Positions 20,962 through 30,631 are shown, counted from the first letter of the stretch. The stretch is 64,000 nucleotides of DNA from Hyphomicrobiales bacterium (GCA_900469965.1 UBZP01000024.1:62001-126000), one strand, 5' to 3'. Notes: generated by a model from the letters alone, not told the origin. Numbers and translations: made by a program.

Positions 20962-22371
20962 ATGACGACTGCCAAAGATATTCTGAAGCAAATCAAGGAG
21001 AACGACGTCAAGTTCGTGGACCTGCGCTTCACCGACCCGAAGGGCAAGCTGCAGCACGTGACGATGGACATCTCCTGCGTCGACGAAGACATGTTCGCCG
21101 ACGGCGTCATGTTCGACGGTTCCTCGATCGCCGGCTGGAAGGCCATCAACGAGTCGGACATGGTGCTGATGCCGGATCCGGCAACCGTCCACATGGACCC
21201 CTTCTTCGCCCAGTCGACGATGGTCATCTTCTGCGACATCCTCGATCCGATCTCCGGCGAAGCCTACAACCGCGACCCGCGCGGCACCGCCAAGAAGGCC
21301 GAAGCCTACCTGAAGTCCTCGGGCGTGGGCGACACCGTCTTCGTCGGCCCGGAGCCGGAATTCTTCGTCTTCGACGACGTCAAGTACAAGGCCGACCCCT
21401 ACAACACCGGCTTCAAGCTCGATTCGTCGGAACTGCCGTCCAACGACGACACCGACTATGACACCGGCAACCTCGGCCACCGTCCGCGCGTCAAGGGCGG
21501 CTACTTCCCGGTTCCCCCGGTCGACAGCTGCCAGGACATGCGCTCCGAGATGCTGACGGTGCTCGCCGAGATGGGCGTCGTCGTCGAAAAGCAGCACCAC
21601 GAAGTGGCGGCCGCCCAGCACGAGCTCGGCGTCAAGTTCGACACGCTGGTGCGCAACGCCGACAAGATCCAGATCTACAAGTACGTCGTCCACCAGGTCG
21701 CCAACGCCTACGGCAAGACGGCAACCTTCATGCCGAAGCCGATCTTCGGCGACAACGGCTCGGGCATGCACGTGCACCAGTCGATCTGGAAGGACGGCAA
21801 GCCGACCTTCGCAGGCGACGAGTATGCCGGCCTCTCCGAGACCTGCCTCTACTACATCGGCGGCATCATCAAGCACGCCAAGGCGATCAACGCCTTCACC
21901 AACCCGACGACGAACTCCTACAAGCGTCTCGTCCCGGGCTATGAAGCGCCGGTCCTGCTCGCCTATTCGGCCCGCAACCGCTCGGCTTCGTGCCGCATTC
22001 CGTTCGGCACCGGTCCGAAGTCCAAGCGCGTCGAAGTCCGCTTCCCCGACCCGCTGGCAAACCCCTACCTCGGCTTCGCTGCCATGCTGATGGCCGGCCT
22101 CGACGGCATCAAGAACAAGATCCATCCGGGCAAGGCCATGGACAAGGACCTGTACGACCTGCCGCCGAAGGAACTGAAGAAGATCCCGACCGTCTGCGGC
22201 TCGCTGCGCGAAGCGCTCGAGAACCTCGACAAGGACCGCAAGTTCCTCACCGCCGGCGGCGTCTTCGACGACGACCAGATCGACGCCTATATCGAACTGA
22301 AGATGGCGGAAGTCATGCGCTTCGAAATGACCCCGCACCCGGTCGAGTTCGACATGTACTACTCGGCCTGA
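20962..22371 (+). CDS. glnA: Glutamine synthetase type I
   Basis: Makes glutamine from glutamate, ammonia and ATP; dodecameric cytosolic enzyme, 469 residues. Motifs include [46 protein letters not shown] with [26 protein letters not shown] and [15 protein letters not shown]. Tyr398 in [12 protein letters not shown] is the adenylylation site, so activity should be tuned by GlnE under PII control. Co-transcribed with glnB and followed by two hairpins. Ribosome site AGGGA before the ATG. Confidence 0.98.
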   Translation: MTTAKDILKQIKENDVKFVDLRFTDPKGKLQHVTMDISCVDEDMFADGVMFDGSSIAGWKAINESDMVLMPDPATVHMDPFFAQSTMVIFCDILDPISGEAYNRDPRGTAKKAEAYLKSSGVGDTVFVGPEPEFFVFDDVKYKADPYNTGFKLDSSELPSNDDTDYDTGNLGHRPRVKGGYFPVPPVDSCQDMRSEMLTVLAEMGVVVEKQHHEVAAAQHELGVKFDTLVRNADKIQIYKYVVHQVANAYGKTATFMPKPIFGDNGSGMHVHQSIWKDGKPTFAGDEYAGLSETCLYYIGGIIKHAKAINAFTNPTTNSYKRLVPGYEAPVLLAYSARNRSASCRIPFGTGPKSKRVEVRFPDPLANPYLGFAAMLMAGLDGIKNKIHPGKAMDKDLYDLPPKELKKIPTVCGSLREALENLDKDRKFLTAGGVFDDDQIDAYIELKMAEVMRFEMTPHPVEFDMYYSA

Positions 22372-22379
22372 GGCCGATC

Positions 22380-22439
22380 GCTCCCGCCGCCTCAGGCGGG
22401 AGCCCCAACCCGAGAAGCCCGGCCCGGAGCCGGGCTTTT
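22380..22439 (+). terminator. Double hairpin terminator after glnA
   Basis: The first stem is CTCCCGCC/GGCGGGAG at 22381-22402. The second is AAGCCCGGC/GCCGGGCTT at 22415-22437 with a 5-base loop and ending in TTTT. The second is a good rho-independent terminator; the first may protect the glnA 3' end. Confidence 0.88.
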
Positions 22440-22528
22440 GCCAAACCGGCTCCATGCGCCCGCGCCGTACCTTGCGCATGCAAAAGCCAGAGGGTCTTCC
22501 GGCGTCCGTTGGACGCGAAAGTGTCAAA

Positions 22529-22558
22529 CCCTTGAGTTTTCGGCGCTCCTTCCCAAAT
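22529..22558 (+). promoter_or_regulatory. RpoH (sigma-32)-like promoter of hspQ
   Basis: CCCTTGAG at 22529-22536, a 16-base spacer, and CCAAAT at 22553-22558. This fits the rhizobial RpoH pattern CNCTTGAA-N16-CCANAT (recalled from memory) with one mismatch in the -35 box. It ends 23 bases before the hspQ start and would give a very short leader holding the AAAGGAAGG ribosome site. Confidence 0.68.
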
Positions 22559-22581
22559 ATAAGTTGAAAGGAAGGCCAGGT

Positions 22582-22917
22582 ATGAAAGTCAGAACAGCCA
22601 AATACGGTATCGGAGACGTGGTCCGCCATCGGATCTACCCGTTCCGCGGCGTGGTCTTCGACGTTGATCCGGAATTTGCAAATACGGACGAATGGTGGAA
22701 TGCCATTCCGGCGGAAATCCGCCCCTCGAAGGACCAGCCCTTCTACCATCTGTTCGCGGAAAACGCCGAAACCGAATATGTCGCCTACGTCTCCGAGCAG
22801 AACCTCGTGCCCGACGACAGCGGCATGCCGGTCCGCCATCCGCAGGTCCGCGCGCTGATGGCCGAAGACGACGGCGGCACCTACCACTGGAAGGTCGACG
22901 CCGGCATCGTCCACTGA
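22582..22917 (+). CDS. hspQ: Heat shock protein HspQ
   Basis: 111 residues of the HspQ/YccV family, small proteins that bind hemimethylated DNA in vitro and act as specificity enhancers of Lon protease. Family motifs are KYGIGDVVRHRIYPFRGVVF, DVDPEFANTDEWW, PFYHLFAENAETEYVAYVSE, QNLVPDDSG and the terminal VRHPQV. The frame is open upstream, but ATG 22582 follows AAAGGAAGG and matches the family start. The RpoH-like promoter directly upstream supports heat-shock control. Confidence 0.93.
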   Translation: MKVRTAKYGIGDVVRHRIYPFRGVVFDVDPEFANTDEWWNAIPAEIRPSKDQPFYHLFAENAETEYVAYVSEQNLVPDDSGMPVRHPQVRALMAEDDGGTYHWKVDAGIVH

Positions 22918-22961
22918 GGACCAACGGTCGCCAACCGGCAGCCAGCCACATTGCAGGACGT

Positions 22962-22988
22962 AAAAAAACCCGGCCGTTGGCCGGGTTT
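22962..22988. terminator. Bidirectional terminator between hspQ and the IalB-like gene
   Basis: AAACCCGGCC/GGCCGGGTTT, ten pairs, loop GTT, flanked by A7 on the left and TTT on the right. The T7 seen on the reverse strand makes it a strong terminator for the IalB-like gene and a weaker one for hspQ. Confidence 0.88.
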
Positions 22989-23016
22989 CTCGTCAATTCG
23001 AACCTGAGATCGCCGC

Positions 23017-23640
23017 TTACTGGCTCTTGGCGGCCTTCTGGGCGTCTTCGAGCTTCTTGCGGGCCTCGTCGGCCTTCTTCTGCATTTCTTCCTGCAGCAG
23101 GCGCTGGCGCTCTTCGAGCTTGGACTGTTCGATCGGCTCGCCGTCGAAGGCGCCGGTGAAGCCGCCGAGCGACATCTTGATCGGGTTCGGCGAGCGCTGG
23201 AAGTTGACGGAGGTGAAGACCACCTCGCCGCCCTTCTTCAGGCTTGCCAGCAGCTGGTCGGAAAGCGGTGCCTCGGCGACGCACTTGTCGGGCATGCAGA
23301 TGGCATAGTCGAGCTTCTGCGGCTTGCCGCCGTCGATCTGCATGGCGATGCCCGGCGGGATCAGGCGGGCGCTCGGAACCGAAACCTGCAGGATCTTGCG
23401 ATTGACCTTGCCCTCGACCGTGATCAGGCCGACGGCGGTCAGCAGCTGGCCGCCACCGGCGGTCAGAAGGTTCTGCACGATGCAGACGTCGTTGTCTTCC
23501 TGCTTGGTGCAGACCTTGAACCAACCCTGCGGCGCCTGTGCCTGCTGGGCCGAGGCGGCGGACGGCAGGGCGGCTGCGGCGAGCGACGCTGCGAACGCCG
23601 AAAGTACGGCCTGCTTGGTGAAGATCGATTTGGTGATCAT
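23017..23640 (-). CDS. Invasion-associated locus B (IalB) family protein
   Basis: 207 residues, exported. The signal peptide runs to the AxA site at ASA31 (VLSAFAASLAAAALPSA region). The mature domain has the IalB pattern: GWFKVCTKQEDNDVCIVQNL, VSVPSARLIPPGIAMQIDGG, YAICMPDKCVAEAPLSDQLL, with four cysteines in two close pairs likely to form disulfides. From about residue 173 an extra charged segment (KLEERQRLLQEEMQKKADEA and on) should form a coiled coil. Named after a Bartonella erythrocyte-invasion protein, but common in free-living rhizobia where its role is unclear, perhaps envelope stress. Confidence 0.88.
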   Translation of the reverse strand: MITKSIFTKQAVLSAFAASLAAAALPSAASAQQAQAPQGWFKVCTKQEDNDVCIVQNLLTAGGGQLLTAVGLITVEGKVNRKILQVSVPSARLIPPGIAMQIDGGKPQKLDYAICMPDKCVAEAPLSDQLLASLKKGGEVVFTSVNFQRSPNPIKMSLGGFTGAFDGEPIEQSKLEERQRLLQEEMQKKADEARKKLEDAQKAAKSQ

Positions 23641-23903
23641 AACGAGTTCCGTCTCCTGAGATCCGATGCCGAGCGCTGTTTCGCCCCTTAGGTGTTCCGG
23701 TCAGCTCAGCGCTCTCTGTCGGCGAATTGAGGCATTTGCATGACCCGATTTTCAGGCACCCTGTTACAATGGGCGCCAGCGGATATCCAGTCTTTCGTCG
23801 CAATTTTACCCCGACTTCCTGAAAAAGACCGCTCACGGTTGTTCGGCCGATGCACGATTATGTAAGTTGTCCACGAATCGTGCTCGCATTGCCATGAGGA
23901 AAC

Positions 23904-25721
23904 ATGTTGCGGCTTCTACTGACAGCATTGTTGATCGCCGCGGCGGCTGCGTCCGCGCAGATGGCGGAGGCCGCCCCCGTGCACGGGATTGCCATGCATG
24001 GCCAACCGGCGCTGCCGGCGGACTACCGGCACTTCCCTTATGTCAATCCCGATGTGAAGAAGGGTGGCGCGATCACCTATGGCGTCGTCGGCACCTTCGA
24101 CAACCTCAACCCCTTCATTCTGAAGAGCATGCGCACGACCGCACGCGGCATGTGGGACCCCGAATTCGGCAATCTCGTCTACGAATCCCTGATGCAGCGC
24201 TCGCGCGACGAGCCGTTTTCGATGTACGGCCTGCTGGCCGAGACGGTCGAGTGGGACGAGGCCCGCAGCTTCATCCAGTTCAACCTCAATCCGAAGGCGC
24301 GCTGGGCCGACGGCAGGCCGGTCACGCCGGAGGACGTGATCTTCTCCTTCGAGCTCCTGCGCGACAAGGGGCGCTCCCCGTTCAGCCGCAGGCTCGACGT
24401 CGTCGAACGGATGGAGAAAGTCGGCGAGCATAGCGTCCGCTTCACCTTCAACGACAAGGCCGACCGCGAATCGCCGTTGCTTCTGGCGCTGTCCCCGGTC
24501 CTGCCGAAACACGCGATCGATCCCGAGGGTTTCGACCGCACGTCGCTGCAGTTCCCGCTCGGCTCCGGTCCCTATCGGGTCAGCGAGGTCCGGCCCGGCG
24601 AGAAGATCGTCTACGAGCGCAATCCGGACTATTGGGGCAAGGACATTCCGGCCAAGATCGGCTTCGACAACTACGATCGCATCAGCGTCGAATACTTCCT
24701 GCAGGAGAATTCGCTGTTCGAGGCGTTCAAGAAGGGCGCGATCGACGTCTACCAGGAAGGCAATCCGACCAAATGGGCGCGCGGCTACGATTTCCCGGCC
24801 GTGCAGTCGGGCGAGATCGTCAAGGACGAGTTCACCCCCAAGGTGCCCTCCGGCATGCTCGGTTTCGTCTTCAACACCCGTCGCCCGATGTTTGCCGATG
24901 CGAGGCTTCGCCACGGGCTTTCGCTCGTGTTCGACTTCGAATGGGTCAACAAGAACCTGTTCGAGGGCGCCTACCGGAGGACGGAGAGCTTCTGGCAGAA
25001 CTCCGACCTGTCGTCGCTCGGCGTCGCCGCCGATGGGCGGGAGCGGCAGTTGCTGGGCCCTGCCCTTGCCCGTATCGAGCCTGCTATCCTCGACGGCACT
25101 TACCGGTGGCCGGTGACGGACGCCTCGGGACGCGACCGCACGGTGTTGAAGCAGGCGGTGCTGCTGATGAAGGAGGCCGGCTATACGATCAAGGACGGCG
25201 TGATGAGCGACGAGGCCGGTCGCCCGCTCGCCTTCGAGATCATGACCCTGAATGCCGACCAGGAGAAGCTGGCGCTGGCCTACCAGCGCTTCCTCCATGC
25301 GCTCGGCATCCGCGCCGCGGTGCGCACCGTCGACGATTCGCAATACCAGGCCCGCACCCAGACCTTCGACTACGACGTGATCATCCGCGCCTATGCCTCC
25401 TCGCTCTCGCCCGGGCTGGAGCAGGCGGTGCGCTGGCGCTCCGATTTCCGCGACCGCGACGGCAGCGAGGCTTTCGCCGGCGCGAACGATCCCGATGTGG
25501 ACCGGATGGTCGATGCGATCCTCGCTGCGCGCAGCGCCGACGACTTCCGCTCGGCCGTCCGCGCGCACGACCGGATGCTGCTCTCCAATCACTATGTGCT
25601 GCCGCTCTACCATCTCGGCCGCCAATGGGTGGCGCGCCACAGCCATATCGCCCGTCCTGCGATCGTCCCGCTCTATGGCTACCAGTTTCCGGTGTGGTGG
25701 GACGCGAACGCGCAGCAATGA
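23904..25721 (+). CDS. Oligopeptide/microcin-type ABC transporter binding protein (SBP family 5)
   Basis: Periplasmic solute-binding protein, 605 residues, similar in length and motifs to YejA. The signal peptide is MLRLLLTALLIAAAAASAQM followed by AEAA. The SBP_bac_5 pattern follows: PYVNPDVKKGGAITYGVVGT, FDNLNPF, YESLMQRSRDEPFSMYGLLA, ARWADGRPVTPEDVIFSFEL, FPLGSGPYRVSEVRPGEKIV, YERNPDYWGKD. Ribosome site GAGGA before the ATG. No permease or ATPase gene is adjacent, unlike yejABEF, so the partner components must be elsewhere. Confidence 0.9.
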   Translation: MLRLLLTALLIAAAAASAQMAEAAPVHGIAMHGQPALPADYRHFPYVNPDVKKGGAITYGVVGTFDNLNPFILKSMRTTARGMWDPEFGNLVYESLMQRSRDEPFSMYGLLAETVEWDEARSFIQFNLNPKARWADGRPVTPEDVIFSFELLRDKGRSPFSRRLDVVERMEKVGEHSVRFTFNDKADRESPLLLALSPVLPKHAIDPEGFDRTSLQFPLGSGPYRVSEVRPGEKIVYERNPDYWGKDIPAKIGFDNYDRISVEYFLQENSLFEAFKKGAIDVYQEGNPTKWARGYDFPAVQSGEIVKDEFTPKVPSGMLGFVFNTRRPMFADARLRHGLSLVFDFEWVNKNLFEGAYRRTESFWQNSDLSSLGVAADGRERQLLGPALARIEPAILDGTYRWPVTDASGRDRTVLKQAVLLMKEAGYTIKDGVMSDEAGRPLAFEIMTLNADQEKLALAYQRFLHALGIRAAVRTVDDSQYQARTQTFDYDVIIRAYASSLSPGLEQAVRWRSDFRDRDGSEAFAGANDPDVDRMVDAILAARSADDFRSAVRAHDRMLLSNHYVLPLYHLGRQWVARHSHIARPAIVPLYGYQFPVWWDANAQQ

Positions 25722-25819
25722 ACGCTGCGCCGGCCGGTTACATGCAGGGAACCCATTGAACCGGACGGGTCCAGCGACTATCTCCGCTTCAGGTGGCGAC
25801 CGCAGGAGGTTGATTGGGA

Positions 25820-26512
25820 ATGGAAAACGTAACGATCGATGTCGTTTCAGACGTTGTCTGTCCGTGGTGCTATCTCGGCAAGAAGCGGTTGGAGCAGGCC
25901 ATCGAGGCCGTCGCGGACGAACTGAACGTGTCCGTGACCTTCCGTCCCTACCAGCTCAATCCCGAGATGCCGCCGCAGGGCGTGGACCATAAGAACTATC
26001 TGGCCGAGAAGCTCGGCGGCAAGGATGCCGTCGACCGTGCGCACGGCATGCTGTCCGACCTCGGCCACGAAGCCGGCATCGACTTTCATTTCGAGCAGAT
26101 CGCGCTGAGCCCCAACACGCTGGACGCGCACCGCCTGCTGCGCTGGGCGGCGATCGAAGGGCCGGATGTCCAGAGCCGCGTTTCGCTGGCCCTGTTCAAG
26201 GCCTATTTCGAGGACGGCCGCAATATCGGTGACCGGAAGGTCCTGCTCGACATCGCCGAAAGCGCCGGCATGGACCGCGCCGTCGTCACCGCCCTGTATT
26301 CCGCCGGCGCCGACGTCGATTCGGTCAAGGAGGAAATCGGCCTGGCGCGCCAGATGGGCGTGACCGGCGTTCCCTGCTTCATCATCGACAACAAGTATGC
26401 GGTCATGGGCGCGCAAACGGCCGACGTCCTGGTAGAGGCGCTCCGCGAAGTGGCGGCGCTGAAGCGCGCCGAAAGCGCAGCCGGCGCCTGCCAGGTCGCG
26501 GTCCAGGCCTGA
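25820..26512 (+). CDS. DsbA-family (FrnE-like) oxidoreductase
   Basis: 230 residues, thioredoxin fold with the redox motif CPWC in VVSDVVCPWCYLGKKRLEQA, helical insertion (LSPNTLDAHRLLRWAAIEGP) and the cis-proline loop MGVTGVPCFIIDNKYAVMGA, closing with QTADVLVEAL. This matches the FrnE/2-hydroxychromene-2-carboxylate isomerase-like branch. There is no signal peptide, so it acts in the cytoplasm; FrnE in Deinococcus is linked to oxidative stress. The start is ATG 25820, ten bases after AGGAGG; a TTG at 25814 is an alternative. It stands 98 bases after the binding-protein gene. Confidence 0.88.
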   Translation: MENVTIDVVSDVVCPWCYLGKKRLEQAIEAVADELNVSVTFRPYQLNPEMPPQGVDHKNYLAEKLGGKDAVDRAHGMLSDLGHEAGIDFHFEQIALSPNTLDAHRLLRWAAIEGPDVQSRVSLALFKAYFEDGRNIGDRKVLLDIAESAGMDRAVVTALYSAGADVDSVKEEIGLARQMGVTGVPCFIIDNKYAVMGAQTADVLVEALREVAALKRAESAAGACQVAVQA

Positions 26513-26513
26513 C

Positions 26514-26534
26514 GGCCGGCGTATCTCGCCGGCC
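26514..26534. terminator. Hairpin between convergent DsbA-family gene and mfd
   Basis: GGCCGGCG/CGCCGGCC, eight perfect pairs with loop TATCT, two bases after the DsbA-family stop. No U-tract on either strand, so it is a weak or processing hairpin. Confidence 0.55.
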
Positions 26535-26542
26535 GCGGACGG

Positions 26543-29500
26543 TCAGGCCGCTGCCTGCTTCGCCAGTCCCGCCAACTGCGTCATCAGCTGTGCCGCCCCG
26601 GTGAGCCGCTTCTCCGGCGTCGGCAGGTCGCGCGCCAGGAACAGGCTCTGGTCGGGACGGATCTTCGCCAGCGTTCCCTGCCTGGCGATGTAGCCGACCA
26701 GCGCCGCCGGGTTCGGGAACTCCTTGTGGCGGAACTGCACGACGACGCCCTTCGGCCCCGCATCCAGCTTCTCGACATTGGCCGTCCGGCAGAGCGACTT
26801 GATGTAGACGATCTTCAGGAGGTGCTGCACTTCCAGCGGCAGGGGACCGAAGCGGTCGATCAGCTCGGCGCCGAAGGCATCGATGTCGGAAAGCTCGGTG
26901 ATCTCGCCGAGCCGGCGGTAGAGACCAAGGCGCAGGTGCAGGTCGGGCACGTAGTCGTCGGGGATCATCACCGGCGTGCCGACCGAGATCTGCGGCGACC
27001 AGCCGGTGTCGACGATCTCCTCGTCGCCCTTGATCTCGGCGACGGCCTCCTCGAGCATCTGCTGGTAGAGCTCGAAGCCGACCTCCTTGATGTGGCCGGA
27101 CTGCTCCTCGCCGAGCAGGTTGCCGGCGCCGCGGATGTCGAGATCGTGGCTGGCGAGCTGGAAGCCGGCGCCGAGCGTGTCCAGCGACTGCAGCACCTTC
27201 AACCGCCGCTCGGCGGTCGCCGTCAGCTTCTTGTTCACCGGCAGCGTCATCAGCGCGAACGCGCGCACCTTGGAACGCCCGACGCGGCCGCGCAGCTGGT
27301 AGAGCTGGGCGAGCCCGAACATGTCGGCGCGATGGACGATGAGGGTGTTGGCGGTCGGCACGTCGAGCCCCGATTCGACGATCGTGGTCGACAACAGCAC
27401 GTCGTAGCGGCCGTCGTAGAAGGCGTTCATGATGTCCTCGAGCTCGCCGGCCGGCATCTGCCCGTGGGCGACCGCCACCTTCAGTTCCGGCACGTCCTGC
27501 TGCAGGAACTCGTGAATCTCGGCGAGGTCGCTGAGCCTGGGGCAGACGTAGAAGCTCTGGCCGCCGCGATAATGCTCGCGCATCAGCGTTTCGCGAATCA
27601 CCAGCGGATCGAACGGCGAGATGAAGGTGCGCACCGCCATCCGGTCGACCGGCGGCGTGGTGATCAGCGACAGCTCGCGCACGCCCGTCATGGCGAGCTG
27701 CAGCGTGCGCGGGATCGGCGTCGCCGACAGCGTCAGCACGTGCACGTCGCTCTTCAGTTCCTTCAGCCGCTCCTTGTGCTTGACGCCGAAGTGCTGCTCC
27801 TCGTCGATGATGAGAAGGCCGAGATTGGCGAACTTGATCGAGCTTCCGAGCAGCGCGTGCGTGCCGACGACGATGTCGGTCTTGCCCTCCGCCACTTCCT
27901 TCTTCGTCAGTGCCAGCTCCTTCGAGCCGACCAGGCGCGAGGCCTGCTGCAGGCGGATCGGCAGGCCGCGGAAGCGCTCGGTGAAGGTCTTGAAGTGCTG
28001 CCGGGCGAGCAATGTCGTCGGAACCACGACCGCGACCTGCACGCCGTTCATCGCCGCGATGAAGGCGGCGCGCAGCGCGACCTCCGTCTTGCCGAAGCCG
28101 ACGTCGCCGCAGACGAGGCGGTCCATCGGCCGGCCGGCGCCGAGATCCTCGCGCACCGCGTCGATGGCGTTCGCCTGGTCGTCGGTCTCGTCATAGGGAA
28201 AGCGGGCGGCGAACTCGTCGTAGACGCCGTCCTGGGCGGACAGCACCGGCGCGTGGCGCACGAGACGGGCGGCGGCGATCTGGATCAGACCGTTCGCCAT
28301 GTCGAGCAGCCGCTTCTTCAGCTTGGCCTTGCGCGCCTGCCAGGCGACGCCGCCGAGCTTGTCGAGGATCGCGTCCGTCCCCTCGCCGCCATAGCGCGAC
28401 AGAAGGTCGATGTTTTCCACCGGCAGGTAGAGCTTGGCGTCGTCGGCGTAGCGCAGCTCCAGACAGGCATGCGGTGCGCCGGCGGCCTCGATGGTCTGCA
28501 GACCGACGAAGCGGCCGATGCCGTGCTCGGCATGCACGACAATGCTGCCCTCGTCCAGCCCCGCCACCTCGGCGATGAAGTCGGCGCCGCGCTTGCGCCG
28601 CCGCGAGCGGCGGACCATGCGGTCGCCGAGAATGTCCTGCTCGCCGATGAAGACCAGATCGCCGGCCTCGAAGCCGTTCTCGAGGCTGAGGACGGCAGAC
28701 CCCGCCTCGCCCGGCTTCAGCTTCCGCAAGCCTGCCACGTCGGCCACCGGCACGACGTTGCCGAGCCCGTGCTCGGCCAGCACCTGCATCAGACGGTCGA
28801 GCGAGCCCTCGCTCCAGCCGGTCACCAGCACCTTGCGTCCTGATGACCTGAGGTCGGCGATGTATTTCACCACCTGGTCGAAGACGTTGACGCGCTCGGT
28901 GGCGCCCTCGCCGTCCTTGACCGCCTTCGCCCAGCGGGCCCCGGCACGCGCCTCCACCGGAAACACCCGCCGCGCCTCGCCCTCATGCTCGTTGAACGGC
29001 GAGATGCGGATCGCGTCGTGCTCGTTCAGAAGCCGGGCGAAGCTGTCGTCGTCGAGGTAGAGCTGGCCGGGCGGCACCGGCTTGTAGGGGGTCGCCTGCG
29101 CCATCTGGCCCTTGGCGGATGCCGAATTCAGGCGCGCATCGTAGTAGTCGCGCACGAGCTTCGAGCGCTCGGCCGCCGCCTCGCGCGCGGCATGGTCGGT
29201 GACGATGCGGAAGCCCTTCAGATAGTCGAACGCCGTCTCCAGCTCGTCGTAGAACAGCGGCAGCCAGTGCTCCATCCCGGCATAGCGCCGTCCCTCCGAG
29301 ACCGCCTGATAGAGCGCATCGTCACGGGTCGCAGCCCCGAACAGCGACAGGTACTCCTTGCGGAAATGGCTGATCGTCTCCGGCGTCAGCGTCACCTCGC
29401 TCATCGGGTTGAGGTCGAGGCTCCTGGCCTGCCCGGTGGTGCGCTGGCTGGCCGCGTCGAAGGTGCGGATGCTCTCCAGCGTATCGCCGAAGAAATCGAG

Positions 29501-30055
29501 GCGGACCGGCTCGGAACTGCCGGGGACGAAGACGTCGAGGATGCCGCCGCGCACCGCGTACTCGCCGACCTCGCGCACGGTGGCGACGCGGTCGAAACCG
29601 TTGCGCTCCAGCCGGGCGGCGAGATCGTCCATCCGCACCTGGTTTCCCGGCCGCGCGGAGAAGGCGAGATCGGCGATCACCTGTCGCGGCGCCATCTTCT
29701 GCAGCATGGCGTTGACGGTGACGAGCACGATCGCCGGATGCGGGTCGTTGCCGTGGGCGATCAGCGCCGACAGCGCCGACAGCCGGCGCGCCGAGGTATC
29801 CGCACTCGGCGAGACGCGGTCATAGGGCAGGCAGTCCCAGCCCGGCAGCGTCAGCACCGGGATATCGGGGGCGGCGAACCCCAGCATCTGCTCCATGTCG
29901 CCGATCCGCTGCCCGTCGGACATGACGAAGGCGACGGGCCCGAGCGTGCCGGCGAGTTCGGCGAGCACCAGCGGCTCGGCGCCGCCGGGAACGGAACCGA
30001 TCGTGGCCGGCTGGCCGATCGTTGCAAGCGCTGCGGTATCGAGGCCGGGGATCAT
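26543..30055 (-). CDS. mfd: Transcription-repair coupling factor
   Basis: Removes RNA polymerase stalled at DNA lesions and recruits UvrA; 1170 residues. N-terminal UvrB-like part (LTLPGWDCLPYDRVSPSADT; GGILDVFVPGSSEPVRLDFF), RNA-polymerase interaction domain (LVFIGEQDIL; GSIVVHAEHGIGRFVGLQTI), then the RecG-like translocase with Walker A CGDVGFGKTEVALRA, LLIIDEEQHFGVKHKERLK, LSATPIPRTL, and QLRGRVGRSKVRAFA. The frame extends upstream, but ATG 30055 (MIPGLDTAAL) is chosen; it overlaps the sdhE stop as ATGA, giving translational coupling. Works with the UvrA encoded at 13277. Confidence 0.97.
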   Translation of the reverse strand: MIPGLDTAALATIGQPATIGSVPGGAEPLVLAELAGTLGPVAFVMSDGQRIGDMEQMLGFAAPDIPVLTLPGWDCLPYDRVSPSADTSARRLSALSALIAHGNDPHPAIVLVTVNAMLQKMAPRQVIADLAFSARPGNQVRMDDLAARLERNGFDRVATVREVGEYAVRGGILDVFVPGSSEPVRLDFFGDTLESIRTFDAASQRTTGQARSLDLNPMSEVTLTPETISHFRKEYLSLFGAATRDDALYQAVSEGRRYAGMEHWLPLFYDELETAFDYLKGFRIVTDHAAREAAAERSKLVRDYYDARLNSASAKGQMAQATPYKPVPPGQLYLDDDSFARLLNEHDAIRISPFNEHEGEARRVFPVEARAGARWAKAVKDGEGATERVNVFDQVVKYIADLRSSGRKVLVTGWSEGSLDRLMQVLAEHGLGNVVPVADVAGLRKLKPGEAGSAVLSLENGFEAGDLVFIGEQDILGDRMVRRSRRRKRGADFIAEVAGLDEGSIVVHAEHGIGRFVGLQTIEAAGAPHACLELRYADDAKLYLPVENIDLLSRYGGEGTDAILDKLGGVAWQARKAKLKKRLLDMANGLIQIAAARLVRHAPVLSAQDGVYDEFAARFPYDETDDQANAIDAVREDLGAGRPMDRLVCGDVGFGKTEVALRAAFIAAMNGVQVAVVVPTTLLARQHFKTFTERFRGLPIRLQQASRLVGSKELALTKKEVAEGKTDIVVGTHALLGSSIKFANLGLLIIDEEQHFGVKHKERLKELKSDVHVLTLSATPIPRTLQLAMTGVRELSLITTPPVDRMAVRTFISPFDPLVIRETLMREHYRGGQSFYVCPRLSDLAEIHEFLQQDVPELKVAVAHGQMPAGELEDIMNAFYDGRYDVLLSTTIVESGLDVPTANTLIVHRADMFGLAQLYQLRGRVGRSKVRAFALMTLPVNKKLTATAERRLKVLQSLDTLGAGFQLASHDLDIRGAGNLLGEEQSGHIKEVGFELYQQMLEEAVAEIKGDEEIVDTGWSPQISVGTPVMIPDDYVPDLHLRLGLYRRLGEITELSDIDAFGAELIDRFGPLPLEVQHLLKIVYIKSLCRTANVEKLDAGPKGVVVQFRHKEFPNPAALVGYIARQGTLAKIRPDQSLFLARDLPTPEKRLTGAAQLMTQLAGLAKQAAA

Positions 30056-30369
30056 TTCGTCTTTCCGAAGGTCTCCGCCGTGACCGGCGAGAAGTCTGGC
30101 GTGAAGGCGCAGATGCGCGGGAACAGGCCGGTCCGGAAGCGGTCGGGCACCGGCCGCTCGCCCGTCACCCACATGACGAGGTCGCGGTCATGCTCGGCCA
30201 TGATCGCCTCCAGCTCGTCCAGCTCGGCCTCCGACAAGGTCTCGATCTCGGCATCGGCAAAAGACCCGAGAACCAGGTCCATCTCGCGGATGCCGCGGTG
30301 CCAGCAGCGAAAGAGGATGCGCTTGCGGCGTGGTTCGATGTCGGCGCTGGAGCGTGTGGTGCCGGTCAT
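30052..30369 (-). CDS. sdhE: FAD assembly factor SdhE
   Basis: Helps attach FAD covalently to succinate dehydrogenase; 105 residues. The family core is PRRKRILFRCWHRGIREMDL then VLGSFADAEIETLS, with the FAD-transfer motif RGxxE as RGIREMD, and a C-terminal DRDLVMWVTGERPVPDRFRT. ATG 30369 after GGGAAAG is chosen; the frame runs upstream without family sequence. Its TGA overlaps the mfd ATG. Pairing sdhE with mfd is common in rhizobia (from memory). Divergent from recG. Confidence 0.93.
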   Translation of the reverse strand: MTGTTRSSADIEPRRKRILFRCWHRGIREMDLVLGSFADAEIETLSEAELDELEAIMAEHDRDLVMWVTGERPVPDRFRTGLFPRICAFTPDFSPVTAETFGKTK

Positions 30370-30631
30370 GGCTGTCTTTCCCGCATGGGTTTCGCCGTCC
30401 GCCCGCCTGGAGGCACACGGCCGGGGCGCATGACACACCGGGGCGGCCTCGCCGGCGCCGCGGCTTCATGCACGAATTCAATCGCTTGCTGCGACAGCTG
30501 TCCTTGTCGGCCGGCCGGCGCAGGCGAACGGTCGGGCGGCTCACCGCCGACCCTCGCCGGCGTTTCTATAGACGCTCGAAAGGCGATTGTCAGCCTTGCC
30601 AAGCGGCAATCGTCCGGCGCATCTTGCGGCC

